From positions 8,494,001 to 8,558,000 of the forward strand of contig JAWQUS010000022.1 in the NCBI GenBank assembly GCA_036365455.1: a stretch of DNA of 64,000 nucleotides, written 5' to 3'. A model generated the notes under the pieces. That model was not told the origin of the DNA, ran no database searches, and saw only the letters and a list, made by a program, of their open reading frames with translations. Positions 30,280-42,305 of the stretch are shown piece after piece. Position 1 is the stretch's first letter, and each line of letters starts with the position of its first letter. Origin of the DNA: Macrosoma leucophasiata (taxonomy: Eukaryota > Arthropoda > Insecta > Lepidoptera > Hedylidae). Position numbers and translations under genes: made by a program.

Positions 30280-33200
30280 TCAGGCGTCGGGATGTGACGA
30301 CCCCATCGCCCGCTAGCGGAAGAATTCTCTTCTAGTGGAGGGAATTCTTCCTCTAGTGCAGTCAGTCAACCGAACAATGGCGGTCAAACCATGGCGGTAG
30401 GAGTATCCGGGATGGGCAGCAGCGTCCCGTGATAAAATTGCCGCCACTGCGATCGCCAACCCGCATGCCAAGCGTGGCGATTATGGCAAATCACCCCAAA
30501 TGCATCACACCAGTACACAACGGCCCCTAGTCCCCGGTAGCTTCGCTATTCCTGACCATGGTGGTACCGGTCATGGTAACGGCGGGGCAGGGGGTGCTAA
30601 GAATCACCGGGAGATGCCAGGGTACCACACCCGACGACAACTGGCCCTGGCAACATACAACGTACGGACGCTGCGGACTGACGAGAAAGTTATGGAACTG
30701 GAGGAAGAATTGAGCGGGTTACGGTGGCACATTGTAGGGTTATCGGAAGTCCGAAGACAGGGGGAGGACTCGATAACCCTCAAGTCTGGTAACCTGCTCT
30801 ATTTCCGGGAGGGCGACCAACTGTCCCAAGGTGGTGTCGGGTTCATCGTCCACAAGTCCCTCGTGAACAACGTTGTCAAGATCGAGAGTGTGTCGTCGAG
30901 AGTGGCGTACCTTATACTCAGAATAACCAAACGGTATTCGCTGAAGGTCATACAGGTCTACGCCCCAACCTCCGCACACTCCGATGATGAGGTAGAAACT
31001 ATGTATGAGGACATATCCAGAGCCATACATAGTTCGAAGACCCACTACAACGTTGTCATGGGGGATTTCAACGCAAAATTGGGCGTTCGAGGTGATCATG
31101 AGCTGAAAGTGGGACGATTTGGATATGGGCGACGAAACGCCAGGGGCCAGACTCTGGCTGACTTCATGGAGAAAGAGAGCCTCTTCATGATGAACTCTTT
31201 CTTCAAGAAGCGGGAGTGCCGGAAGTGGACCTGGATCAGTCCTGATGGTGCGACTAAAAATGAGATAGACTTCATTATGTCCACGAGGCGGCATATATTC
31301 AGTGATGTCTCTGTGATCAATTCGGTAAAAACCGGAAGTGATCACCGATTGGTAAGAGGCACACTGAATATAAAGGTCAAGATCGAAAGATCCCGACTAA
31401 TGAAGTCTACGCTCCGCCCAGCACCTGCCCAAATCCAAAACCCCGAGAGCTTTCAACTCGAGCTACAAAATCGCTTCGAATGCCTGAGAGAGTGCGTAGA
31501 TGTGGACGATTACAATAACAGGTTAGTGGAAACTGTCCGTACGGCGGGCTCTAAGTTTTTCAAGACCCGCCCTACGAATAAAACCAAAAAGATCTCCAGC
31601 TCAACTCTCAAGCTCATGGAGGAGAGGCGCGGTATGGTTCTGAAGTCCTCTGAAGATGCTTTAGTGTACAGGCGGCTCAACAGACAGATCTCGAAGTCAT
31701 TGACTCGCGACCTTCGGCACTTTAATACTGATAGTATTAAAGCAGCCATAGAGCGGCACAAGGGCTCTAAAGCGTTCGCCGAAGATCTGTCCTTAGGGCA
31801 AAGCCGTCTCACTAAGCTGAAGACAGAGGACAACAGAATCGTATCGTCGAAACCTGAGCTTGCAGAAGAGATCGAACGGTTTTACGGACAGTTATACTCG
31901 ACAGCACGACCACCTGTTAACAGTCCGGCAGCAGATCCTAGAGCCGGACTGACCCGACACTACACCGAAGATATCCCGGACGTCAGTCTAGACGAGATTA
32001 GCACGGCTCTCAAACAGCTCAAAAACAACAGGGCGCCGGGTGATGACGGAATCACTGCTGAACTCCTGAAAGCGGGCGGAAGGCCAGTATTAGAAGCTCT
32101 TCAGTTGATGTTCAATTCCGTCATATCCGAGGGAAAAACGCCACAGGCGTGGCACAGAAGTGTGGTGGTACTGTTCTTTAAGAAAGGCGACAATACCCTT
32201 CTTAAAAATTAAAGGCCCTTCGCACTTCTAAGTCACGTCTATAAGCTGTTTTCGAGAGTGGTTACGAACCGTCTATCTCGCAGACTCGACGACTTCCAGC
32301 CTCCCGAACAAGCCGGGTTCCGTAAAGGTTTTTAGCACCATAGACCACATACACACGCTGCGGCAGGTTATACAGAAGACAGAAGAGTATAACCAGCCCC
32401 TCTGTCTAGCTTTTGTGGACTATGAGAAAGCCTTCGATTCGGTCGAGATTTGGGCTGTGCTACAGTCACTCCAGAGGTGCCAAGTCGACTACCGATACAT
32501 CGAGGTGCTAAGGAGCTTGTACGAAAACGCCACTATGTCGGTTCGCCTTCAGGACCAGAACTCGAAACCTATCCAACTGCAGCGAGGTGTGAGACAGGGA
32601 GATGTCATATCTCCGAAACTGTTCACCGCTGCATTGGAAGATGTCTTCAAGCTTCTGGACTGGAACGGACTCGGCATCAACATTAACGGCGAGTACATCT
32701 CCCACCTCCGATTTGCGGATGATATCGTAGTCATGGCTGAGACCCTGGAAGACCTTGGCACAATGCTCAATGGCCTCAGTAGGGCCTCCCAACGAGTGGG
32801 CCTTAAAATGAACATGGACAAGACGAAAATTATGTCGAATGTCCTTGTTATTCCCACTCCTGTTATGGTCGAGGGTACTACACTCGAAGTTGTTGACGAT
32901 TACGTATACCTGGGACAAACGGTCCAGTTAGGTAGGTCCAACTTCGAGAAAGAAGTCAATCGCCGAATCCAACTCGGATGGGCAGCGTTCGGGAAGCTGC
33001 GTTATATCTTCTCGTCCAATTTACCGCAGTGTCTGAAGAAGAAGGTCTTTGACCAGTGTGTGTTGCCAGTGATGACGTATGGAACAGAAACGTGGTCGCT
33101 CACTATGGGCCTCATAAGAAGGCTCAAGGTCACTCAGAGAGCTATGGAGAGGGCTATGCTCGGAGTTACTCTGCGAGATCGAATCAGAAATGAGGAGATT

Positions 33201-33498
33201 CGCATGAGGACCAAAGTAACCGACATAGCCCATCGAATAGCGAAACTCAAGTGGCAGTGGGCAGGGCACATAGCTCGCAGAACTGGCGGCCGTTGGGGCA
33301 GAAGAGTTCTAGAGTGGCGACCGCGTACCGGAAGACGAAGCGTAGGCAGGCCCCCCACGAGGTGGACCGACGACCTGGTGAAGGTCGCGGGCAATCGTTG
33401 GATGAGGGCGGCCCAGGACCGTTCGTTGTGGCATTCTTTGGGGGAGGCCTTTGTCCAGCAGTGGACGTCTTTTGGCTGAAATGATGATGATGATGATG
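30280..33498 (+). mobile_element. RTE-clade LINE, nearly full length
   Basis: 3219 bp with a 5' UTR (GGCGTCGGGATGTGACGACC...), one long ORF, and a 3' end CAGCAGTGGACGTC followed by (ATG)n. Exact 10-bp duplication AATAAACGCT (30270-30279, 33499-33508), which is native B sequence. Its short 3' UTR and (ATG)n tail are typical of RTE. Two lesions break the ORF. Fragments of the same family lie at 4379 and 10105. Confidence 0.93.
30500..33479 (+). pseudogene. RTE endonuclease-reverse transcriptase pseudogene
   Basis: The first open part (30500-32212, 570 residues) has the apurinic-type endonuclease: ATYNVRTL (Asn54), GLSEVR (Glu83), GDFNAKLG (Asp189, Asn191) and GSDHR (about 280-283). The start of the reverse transcriptase follows (NNRAPGDDGITAELLKAGG). 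A TAA at 32210-32212 stops it just before [16 protein letters not shown] second lesion near 32331 is an extra T in a T-run, shifting the frame by one. The rest is open at 32415-33479: FVDYEKAFDSVE, RQGDVISPKLF, catalytic FADD, YLGQ and a C-terminal WAGHIARR region. The endonuclease nicks target DNA and the reverse transcriptase copies the RNA in place. Only these two changes separate it from an open frame, suggesting a fairly young copy. Confidence 0.93.
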
Positions 33499-33753
33499 AA
33501 TAAACGCTATGGCTACTCCCCTCCAGTCTGCCGCGGCCGGTGGCCCGTGTTGCTCTATGTATAGTATGAACGCGCCCGGCATGTTTGACATAAACCGTGA
33601 TATCTCAGGAAATATTAGTCTTTGATTATATACACGTCTAGATGGAGCGTCGCCTTACAAACGCTGCAAAAACAATGTCCCAATTCGAAAATCCTTGTGT
33701 GCGTGTAACACACACTAGTACGTATATTTTTTTCACTTTACACCACTACTCAA

Positions 33754-34134
33754 TTTTTTTTTATAATTCATTCATGACCATAGATACAGAGTCTTTCAGT
33801 CGTATACATATTGAATTTTACATTTCTTTAAATTAATGAATATCCATATGGAAGATGACGATGATTAAATTCTTCCATGAGGAATATGATGAGATGATGG
33901 GGTGGCTCCAGTAAACCGATGGGGACTTTACTAGGAGTTTTTACGAAGTTTTGGAGGCAATACGAAAAAACACTTTTCACTTCATAATATCACTTTCTTA
34001 CACTCGTGAACGTTATCGAATGCTTTATGATAAGAATCCCCCCATTTTTACACATAAAAACGCGACTATACATACATTTCGAAAATAATATCACGCAGCG
34101 ACACAGCTCTTTTCCGCGTTCCCGCCAAAACTCT
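33754..34134 (-). mobile_element. Family L retroposon with target duplication
   Basis: Poly(T) at the left, GAGTTTTGGCGGGAACGCGG at the minus-strand 5' end. Flanked by CACTACTCAA (33744-33753, 34135-34144). Nearly the same 380 bp recurs at 46455. It shares end and GGAGGCAA...GAAGTTTTGG modules with K. Confidence 0.8.
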
Positions 34135-34144
34135 CACTACTCAA

Positions 34145-34835
34145 CTGGTGAAAATGTTACTTGCTTATGACATTTTCCCCTAAAAATAGGGAAAATTAGC
34201 TTAAGTCGAGTTCAATTTATTCATAATGTGTGACATAATAATATTACGATATTCATCGGGTCGTCTCATAGTAGCTTAGGTTATTCGTTTTAAATTGTTT
34301 TTAATTTTTTGTTTGTATTGGTACATGTATTTGCTTAAGATATTCGTTGTTAGTTATTTGTTCTTAGTGTAAATTACTTTTATCGAAAAATGAATACATT
34401 TTTAAGAACAAAATCAAAAACTGGAATTGATCCACTAGTTGGAAATTTACAAACCCAGAAACCGATACACACGTCAAACTTAGAACACCCTTCTTTTTCC
34501 TTCAGGGATTATTAAAATATTGTTATTAAAATAAATATAGGTATATTAAACATATATTTTATTTTGTAACTTCATATTTCTCTGGGAAGATTTTAAATCA
34601 AAAACTGGCAACACAGTAAACATGGCGTTCAATGAATCGTACAAATGCGACGTAAAATTAAATATTGTTGATTTAATTCTGGGATACATTTAGGACTATG
34701 GAATGTGTAGTTACCGATAATAAGGAATGTTTTTAGATGTTTTCATTCTTCTTTTGTTAATTCGGAACACTTTAAAAGCGCAAATCGTCCTAATGAAAGC
34801 ATAGACGTGGACATGTTTACGTTACAATGACAGTA
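34145..34835. other. No gene seen
   Basis: AT-rich and not repeated in the window. No coding exon recognised. Confidence 0.45.
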
Positions 34836-34839
34836 TCAA

Positions 34840-34931
34840 TTTTATTTTCCCATACAAATAGTCCGTATCTATCAAACCTTTGACACATTATTTCATTGCG
34901 AGGCAATACGAAGTTTGCCGGGTCAGCTTGT
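34840..34931 (+). mobile_element. Family F Helitron 3' end fragment
   Basis: CCCATACAAATAGTCCGTAT to GCCGGGTCAGCTTG; CTAG is mutated to CTTG. Confidence 0.7.
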
Positions 34932-35114
34932 TTGAAATAAAATATTTGAGATTGAGTTTATCACAAGAGCTCTAACACCAGGTAATCTAAGATTGTAATA
35001 CTGATACACACAAAGCCTCTCAGAATTACAAACGCGGTTGGTGAGTGTTACAATGCATATTTTATGCAAAATCAGATATCCTTGTTGATTTTGCAAGCAC
35101 TGATTGCATTATGT

Positions 35115-35645
35115 CAGTGGTTCTCAATGTGTGCTCCGTCGTGCCGTAGTGGTCAGGGCTTCACAAGAGTATCGGTCAAATTGAAATAAAATTAGAAAAC
35201 TAAAATAAAGTATATCTATACAAATGAATAAAATTGGAGTGTCTGTTTGTAACATAAAAATAACCGCTTTTTACTAAATGCATATGTATACACGGTACAT
35301 ATACCAAAACAATTTTTTTTACAATTTATGTTGTGTGTTATGAAATGTAAAAATATATTTTTTTTTAAATATGACGCAATGATGAAGAATTTATTTTTAT
35401 TTTGTCAATAATATATATACTTCCAATAATCCTAAGCACAACATTTATGGTAGAATAAAGGCTATTTTTATTTTATTTTATTTAAGCTGTGGGTCCCGGC
35501 CCGGTTGCTCGATAGATAGCGTTAAACCTTGTTGGAGGCCTTATGGGGGGTACAAATTCTCTGATTCTGAAGAACTCTGAAGGCTCCTAACTCAAGAAGT
35601 CAAATAATTGACTTTACAAAATTCAAAAAAGTTTGAGAACCATTG
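35115..35645. mobile_element. hAT-type element, composite inside
   Basis: TIRs CAGTGGTTCTCAA and TTGAGAACCATTG. 8-bp duplication CATTATGT/CTTTATGT (35107-35114, 35646-35653; 7 of 8). It holds an E Helitron 5' fragment (35215-35340) and a J SINE fragment (35487-35555). No transposase. Confidence 0.75.
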
Positions 35646-35834
35646 CTTTATGTCGTATTTACATTAAAAGCAATCTAGTTAGTTATATGGTTTTCCCTAG
35701 AGTATGATTAATAACTTGACAATGTCGTTTCACGATTGTATTCTCTGGGGTAGGCAGACTGGCAGAAGTTGTGGCGGATCCAGGAAATTCATTTGCGCTA
35801 TTCGTAGTTATAGTAGGGGAGCCCAGGATGCTAT

Positions 35835-36124
35835 TTTTACTGGTGGTAGAGCTCCAGTGACGGAGCTCGCGGGCGTAGGCACCACCGCATTACCTAATTT
35901 ACATGCCGCTAAATGTTAGTGTTCAGCACTATCGTGTTCCGGTCAGGTGGTAATGTACGGCCCTATAATTTCCGGCACAGAGGCATAACACCTTAGGCGT
36001 CAGAAGTGGTAACGCACCTGCATTTTGACCTCTGGTCTTTGTGTCTTTGTCTATAGGCTGCGTCATCATTTAACATCAATGTGAACTGCATGCTTGTTTG
36101 CCACTTCCATTACATAAAAAAATA
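35835..36124 (+). mobile_element. Family A element, full-length type
   Basis: Starts TTTTTACTGGTGG, ends with an A-run. 36125-36461 contains no recognised gene. Confidence 0.88.
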
Positions 36125-36461
36125 CTCGAGCGCGTCAGATTAAGCTAAGGGAGATAAACTTCTAAGAATCCAAATTTAAAAACCTCATTAACATATATTA
36201 TAATGACATTGTAAAAAAGTTTAGCATAAATTCCAAAAGGTTTATTCACCAAAAATGTAATTCTAGGTCAAAACCGTTTGTTATCTTTATAAAAGTATAA
36301 TCTTGTGTCCATTCATTGCCATTGATAAAGCTTGTTGAAGAGATATAGATATATATACTATTTTATTTTTCTACTATGTGAAACATTCGAATAAATATTT
36401 AACTTCTGTCTGTCAATACAGACAGCAAAAATCGAGATAATCCCAAAAAAATGATAGGGGG

Positions 36462-36735
36462 CATAGAGCAACACGGGCCACCGGCCGCGGCGGACCGGAG
36501 GTGAGTAGCCACAGCGTTTATTACCGATGGAAAACAGTCTGTCAATTTTTTGCGGGGGGAAATGCGTATAACACTCACACACTACAAAAATCGTCTATTA
36601 CCACGAAACTCACACCTTGACTTTAACAGTATACGTCAACAATGTCACGTACACATAACCGGGCAATCGTGGGTGTTTGTATGTTTGAAATGTCTTTGCC
36701 TACCCGTTCAAGGTATAGAGGCGTGTAATTAAATT
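36462..36735. mobile_element. B MITE fragment (minus) joined to a SINE C fragment (plus)
   Basis: 36462-36655 is minus-strand B from CATAGAGCAACACGGGCC. At ACACATAACC it switches to plus-strand C (36656-36735, AATCGTGGGTGTTTGTATG). Shared ACGTA-like sequence may explain the junction. 36736-37204 has no supported gene. Confidence 0.65.
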
Positions 36736-37245
36736 ATAAATCAATTCTAGCTCGCTTAGGAACCTTAGATATAACACTTAATGAAGGTTTAATTCCAAGC
36801 AATAACTAGTAATTTTAGCCTTTAATGAATTCCTACTTATGTTATATTATATTTAATTAATTATTTGCATTGTTTTTTATGTAAGTACGGACGGAATTCT
36901 GGTATATACGACCTCGTATTTTTTATACCTCAAATACCTTTGTCGAAATTTTTTCCGGTCATCCAAAAAACATTGCATATTAGACTTTATACTCACACTG
37001 ATAAAGCACAGACGTGAACGACTATAGTAGGTACTGTGGAATGTAGTACTTCGTTAGTAGGTACGTACATTTAATTTTATAACAATAAAATACCTAAACT
37101 CTAGCAACTTAACCTCAGATTCTGTAGGAAGTAAATGTTTCCTACCAGAAACGAGGTAATAAAAAAATATATATTAAACTACACGTGTAAGGTACCGGTC
37201 AGAAGCTTATAGCAACACGGGCCAACGGCTGCGGCGGACCGGCGA

Positions 37246-37718
37246 CAGAGAATATGTAATAATACTACGTATAGAATGGACACTTCGTCTTTCCGCGTTT
37301 ATACCGCCAGTCTTTCTTGTAAGTTGTGCGTGCGAAGATAGCCGGGGAGCTCCAAAAAAAAAAAAAAAAATATAACTCCCCGGTGATTCCTAGCACGCAC
37401 GACACCCACCCCTTAAATTGACCACGCCCTTGATAAGCAAGGGCAGAATGCCAGGGGAAGGAGGCACAACCTCGACCCTTTCCGCGGCTGCGCGCTCGCG
37501 CGCGCAGCCACGAAGATCAATCTAGTTCTAGGACACTTCGTCGTCCCGCCCGATTTAACTTCATCCAACCTCCTCCCCTCGACTTATGGGCAACGTTGGT
37601 ATTCTCTACGTGCTACGCACTCAGGTACACGTTTAAATACACGTCACTGATTGATGTTTGCGTAATAGAGACCAAATTAAGCGTTTGTATGGAATTTTGG
37701 CGGAGTGTCCGCGGTGTG
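37246..37718 (+). mobile_element. Family D (P-like) element with nested insert
   Basis: Starts CAGAGAATATG, ends GTCCGCGGTGTG. Flanks CCGGCGA/CCGGAGG (5 of 7). The D body is opened by a 241-bp X-related insert at 37290-37530. Confidence 0.75.
37290..37530. repeat. X-related insert with 12-bp target duplication
   Basis: Flanked by GGACACTTCGTC (37278-37289, 37531-37542). It has a hairpin CCGGGGAG...CTCCCCGG around a 17-base A-run and a GACCACGCCC block as in X at 3985. Confidence 0.7.
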
Positions 37719-37865
37719 CCGGAGGGGAGTAGCCATATGCAGGCTTTCTCCTCTGTCAAAGTACAAGCCGAAGTGTGCCTGCGTCTGTCGCCTAGATGTT
37801 TATACGTTCACGCACACGTATTTATTAATTATTTATGTATTCTGTTAAAGTCAAGGTGTGAGTTA

Positions 37866-37985
37866 TTAGTAATAGACTTCAGTAGCTCAATTGGAAGAGC
37901 GGCTGGCCTAGATTCCCAGTAGGCCGCGAGTTCGAGTCTCGCCTGAAGTCTAAAAATTTTTCTTTCCATTTTTCTTTAAAATAAA
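37866..37985 (+). repeat. Family G, starting exactly at the tRNA-like head
   Basis: Begins GACTTCAGTAGCTCAATTGG with no upstream G flank, then the short tail TTTCTTTCCATTTTTCTTTA. This is what a pol III-initiated SINE would look like. 37986-38265 has no gene. Confidence 0.65.
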
Positions 37986-38265
37986 GTATAAACCTTGTTT
38001 CTTTTAGTACTTGTAACAACAATAAAACTCTTTTAAAAGTGTAATGAATACGGGCAAATTTCGACGTCAACAAATTTTGAATAATTTTGCAATTAAAATT
38101 TGAACTCATTGTGTATTTTAGTCACTTCGAATAACAATTAGCTAATGTTTGTTTAATAGGGGTATTACTTTCTTTTTTTTTCTTTAAATTCTGTCTGCGA
38201 CGTATAATGACATAATAGTCAGTTGTCAACGTTGAAATAAATAATAAAATTATATTTAATTTAAA

Positions 38266-39243
38266 AAAATGAGGAGTTTTGGCGGGAACCTTGAAAGAGG
38301 CGCGTGGTGCTCTTATTTTATTTCATTTTTTTTGGTGTATTTTTGAGTTATCTATACAAATAAATAAAATTGGAGTGTCTGTTTGTAATATTAAAATAAC
38401 CGCTTTTTACTTAATGCATATGTATGCATACACGGTACATATACCAAAACAACATTTTTTACAATTTTTGTCTGTCTGTCTGTCTGTTTGGCGGGGCTAT
38501 TCTTGGGAACGGCTCTACCGATTTTGACGGGACTTTCACTGGCAGATAGCTGATGTGACAAGGAGTAACTTAGGCTACTTTTATTTCCATACATCCATAC
38601 ATACATACCTACATACAAATAAGTAGAATTGGAGTGTATTCGACATTAACGGGACTTCCACGGGTAGGTAGCTGATGTAATAAGGAGTAACTTAGGCTAA
38701 TTTTATCTCCATACATTCATACAAACATACATACATACCAACATACAAATAAGTAGAATTGGAGTGTATCCGACTTTGACGGGACTTCCACGGGTAGGTA
38801 GCTGATGTAATAAGAAGTAACTTAGGCTACTTTTATCTCCATACATACATACCTACATACAAATAAATAGAATTTGAGTGTCTCCGATTTTGACGAGTCT
38901 CTCACTGGCAGATAGCTGATGTGATAAGGAGTAACTTAGGCTACTTTTATACTAGCTGCGCCCACTAATTCGTCCGAGCAGATACTGAACAATCATATTT
39001 TTTCTCACGTGGACGAAGTCGCGGTCACAGCTAGTATTAAATAAAGTTGGTGGCATTTTCATTGATATAGGCTTATAACAGTGCCCGTGTATAGTGAAAT
39101 AGAATAATAGTGCGAAAACACGTCCTTTCAGAATGCCTCCAAAACTTCATTGTAAATATTCTGGTGAAGTAGCCATCGCTTTACTCGAATTACTGACTGT
39201 GTCTGACTGACGGACTGATAAATTGACTGACTGATGCTGACTG
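38266..39243 (+). mobile_element. Family K retroposon split by a Helitron
   Basis: K sense sequence 38272-38350 (GAGTTTTGGCGGGAACCTTG) and 39035-39243 (TATTAAATAAAGTTGGTGGC to the TGAC repeats). Confidence 0.8.
38351..39034 (+). mobile_element. Family E Helitron-like element with internal tandem copies
   Basis: TCTATAC to CTAG, inserted between A (38350) and T (39035). The middle carries about three tandem 113-130-bp units, each with GGAGTAACTTAGGCTA and CATACATACATAC. Confidence 0.82.
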
Positions 39244-39575
39244 TGAGTGGCAAACAAGCGTGCAGTTCACATTGATGTTAAGTGATGACTGCGGCCTATA
39301 GACACCCACACAAAGACCAAGGTCAAAATGCAGATGCGTTACTACTCCTGAGGCCAAAGGTGTTATACCCCTGTGCCAGAAATTACAGAGCCGTACATTA
39401 CCACCCGCCCGGAATACGATAGTGAACACTACCATTTAGCGGCAAGTACACTAAGTAATGCGGTGGCGTCTACGCCCGCGAGCTCTACTTTTACTACCAG
39501 CATTCGTAGTATTCGCATTATTTAGCGGCAGATGGATTAGGTAATGCGGTGATGCCTACGCACGAATCTAGAACA
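39244..39575 (-). mobile_element. Family A element plus A fragment
   Basis: 39244-39500 is a minus-strand copy; 39517-39575 is a second A end (GGTAATGCGGTGATGCCTAC). 39576-39769 has no gene. Confidence 0.7.
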
Positions 39576-39769
39576 CCGGCACCGTGAAAAGTTTTGGTCA
39601 TTCAAATGCAATTATGTCGCATTATGACATACGGTCGGTGACCCTATAACGTAATAATAATAATAATTTGCCATGCCACACACGCATTATATCTCTTGTT
39701 TGATTTAGGCCATGAAATATTGTGTAGCGATTTTTGGTCAATACGATAAAAAATAAAACTAAAAGATGT

Positions 39770-40045
39770 TGTGCCGACCACTGTATTAGCGACACATAAT
39801 GAAATCTGATCTGAATAAGTGAATGACTATGATTATGACGAACAGATTTTTCATTTTCTTCTATGAAGGAATTGAAAAATTTGATGATTCACGTATCGGT
39901 TAAATATTATTATTAAATTGGTATTTATTAATACCTTTTAAATTATTATTATAAGTCATTCTCTCTAGGCAGCTTATAACCCGACAATGCAAAAGTGTCC
40001 TTATAGACCAATTTGAAATAAATGATTTGAATTTTTAATTTTGAA
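39770..40045 (+). mobile_element. Family U LINE-like tail
   Basis: AAGTGAATGACTATGATTAT to TAGACCAATTTGAAATAAAT. Confidence 0.6.
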
Positions 40046-41131
40046 TCATTGTTTAGGCTTTTAGTTACGCATAAGAAACCCTTGTAACCACAGTTGCTCA
40101 GTGTCGCTACCCGAACATTTTCGTGAACACCGTGTAACCGCCCGGTCTATACATAGCCAATATACAGCACCGCCAGTCAGATATTAGTGTTATTATAATC
40201 ACCGTCCTGCATCACACGCATATTATTCTATTGCCACAACACATAGAATTATGAAAAGGGAAGAGCGGAGTCTCCAAACACAGCCATCAATATGCTTAAA
40301 TGGAGGCTCCAAAGTCAATACTGTTATGTTTTTGTTATTATGCTATAAAGTTATTATTATTATTAACACGGCAAAATGTAAACGACTAGATTTTGTTTAA
40401 GCCTAATAATAGATCGTTTCAAAGAGGTGAGAAAAAAATCGCCTAACTTTCTAGTTACATGACCTCAGTCGGTGAACACATACCGGACACACAAATCAAT
40501 ATCGGTTTGACAAAGCTCGAATATTCGCTACAGACACAAACTAACCAATTCCAAGAATGGTTACCGCTATTAAAATTAAAAAAAAACGCAATTTCAAGAC
40601 TAATCTCTCATTAACTTCCACGTTAAATCTTATGAATCTATGTGTCTGTCTTTTTTTAATATCGCTTTTTCATTTCAACGTCATATTTTTACTCTGTAAC
40701 AGTTTTTTGGATAGGACACACTTGTTTGCCACTTACATTACATAAAAAAATACTACGTGTTACTACAGAACCCTTCACTGGCAAGACTCGCACTTAACCG
40801 CTTTTTCTTTGTAAAATCCGCTCCGCTCGATCCCCTGGCCCGGCTACACCTTACAAGTGAAGGGAAGTAAACCCAGTCATTACTAAGCTAATGACCACAG
40901 ACCGTTGCGAAGTAGATGAGCAGATAATTGAGCTCAGTCTACTTATATTCGGATTGAAAGGTATATCAATGGCAGCGATTATTCTAGAATTTTAGAAGCA
41001 TGAGAATTTGCGCTTTCATCATATAGTAGGGGAGCCAAATCTAGGTCGACCTTCACCAACGTGTTTACCGAATTAGGTGGGTCTACACAGAGCGAGCTGC
41101 CTCGCGAGGCAGCAAATGCCTTGTGCAACAG
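40046..41131. other. Mostly unique DNA with small A and R fragments
   Basis: 40719-40747 is an A 3' end; 40752-40800 is R-like (CTACAGAACCCTTCACTGGC). 41096-41113 is a perfect 18-bp palindrome GCTGCCTCGCGAGGCAGC. No host exon recognised. Confidence 0.45.
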
Positions 41132-41480
41132 CATGGCAACCCAATATACGTCCCACAGCTGGGCACGAGTCTCTCCCCTCTTTAGGGGCCTGGAGCTTAC
41201 TCCACCACGCTGCTCCAATGCGGATTTGTGGAGATACGGGTTAGTGACCAACCCGCTGTCGGATGTTTTCAAACCGTCCATAAGGCCTCCGACAAGGCTT
41301 AACGACTGCTATATATCGATAGCAACCGGGACCGACGGCTTAACGTGCCCTCCGAAGCACGGAAACGTGCATTTTAATTTGCCACTAGCGGTCACTCATC
41401 ACACACCCGACCGCGCCCGTAATGCTTAACCGAGTAGATCGCTTACGGTCTACACCAGCCGCGGGGCCATGCAGGCTTCT
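41132..41480 (-). mobile_element. Family J 5S-rRNA-derived SINE
   Basis: Minus-strand sense carries GTTAAGCATTACGGGCGCGG and GATGAGTGACCGC near its 5' end, matching the internal promoter region of 5S rRNA, and CAGCTGTGGGACGTATA near its 3' end. Confidence 0.75.
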
Positions 41481-41771
41481 AATACATTAACGATCTACAG
41501 AGTCGAATATAGCCGAAGTCTCTTACCTAAAATCAATTTGCAATATTTCTTATATGTATAGACTCCAAAAAGAAACCGCTATTCAAAATTGATCTTCTAA
41601 CCATGACTAAGACCAATTATGAAATGAAATATCGTAACTTTTTACCGATCATAACTGGGGTCATTAATAACAGTATACATTTAACGGTAAATACAAATAG
41701 ATTTGAAATCCGAATGGCGAAAATAACATGACATGACAAGGTATAACGGTATATAACATTTAAAAAAAGTT

Positions 41772-41836
41772 TGCCAAAACGTAACCTACGAATCGTGGGT
41801 GTTTGCATGTATTCTTGATTGCTAGCTTTTACCTAC
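41772..41836 (+). mobile_element. Family C SINE fragment
   Basis: AACGTAACCTACGAATCGTG to TAGCTTTTACCTAC. 41481-41771 has no recognised feature. Confidence 0.65.
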
Positions 41837-41903
41837 AAAGGAAGGTACTGATACTGATCGAGAGATCAGCATTCAACAATTCAACAATTTATCTACATTA
41901 TAT

Positions 41904-42260
41904 ATAATGGCAACCCATTATACGTCCCACTGCTGGGCACGAGTCTCTCCCCTTTTTGGGGGGAGGCCTGGAGCTTACTCCACCACGCTGCTCCAATGCG
42001 GATTGGTGGAGGTGGGTGGGTTAGTGGCCAACCCACTGTCGGATGTTTTCAAACCGCCCATAAGGCCTCCGACAAGGTTTAACGACTGCTATCCATCGAT
42101 AGCAACCGGGACCGACGGCTTAACGTGCCCTCCGAAGCACGGAAACGCGCATTTAATTTGCCACTAGCGGTCACCCATCACACTACCCGACCGCGCCCGT
42201 AGTGCTTAACCGAGCAGATCGCTTACGATCGACACCAGCCGCTGGGCCATGCGCGCTTCT
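41904..42260 (-). mobile_element. Family J 5S-rRNA-derived SINE
   Basis: Best-preserved minus-strand copy: GTTAAGCACTACGGGCGCGG, GATGGGTGACCGC, and the 3' part GCCCAGCAGTGGGACGTATA. Confidence 0.8.
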
Positions 42261-42305
42261 ACATTATATATTACATAGGTATTCATTCATATTCGTCATT
42301 TTTTT

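Larger units (their letters stand above)
30070..33559 (+). mobile_element. Family B MITE split by an RTE LINE
   Basis: Left piece 30070-30279, right piece 33509-33559. B's own duplication is TACAGTAT/TATAGTAT (30062-30069, 33560-33567; 7 of 8). Confidence 0.85.
37205..37877. mobile_element. B MITE remnants around a D element
   Basis: Left 37207-37242 is a minus-strand B end (AGCAACACGGGCCAACGGCT). Right 37719-37877 is plus-strand B (GGAGGGGAGTAGCCATATGC), so the two sides are opposite ends of B joined through the inverted segment. Confidence 0.6.
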
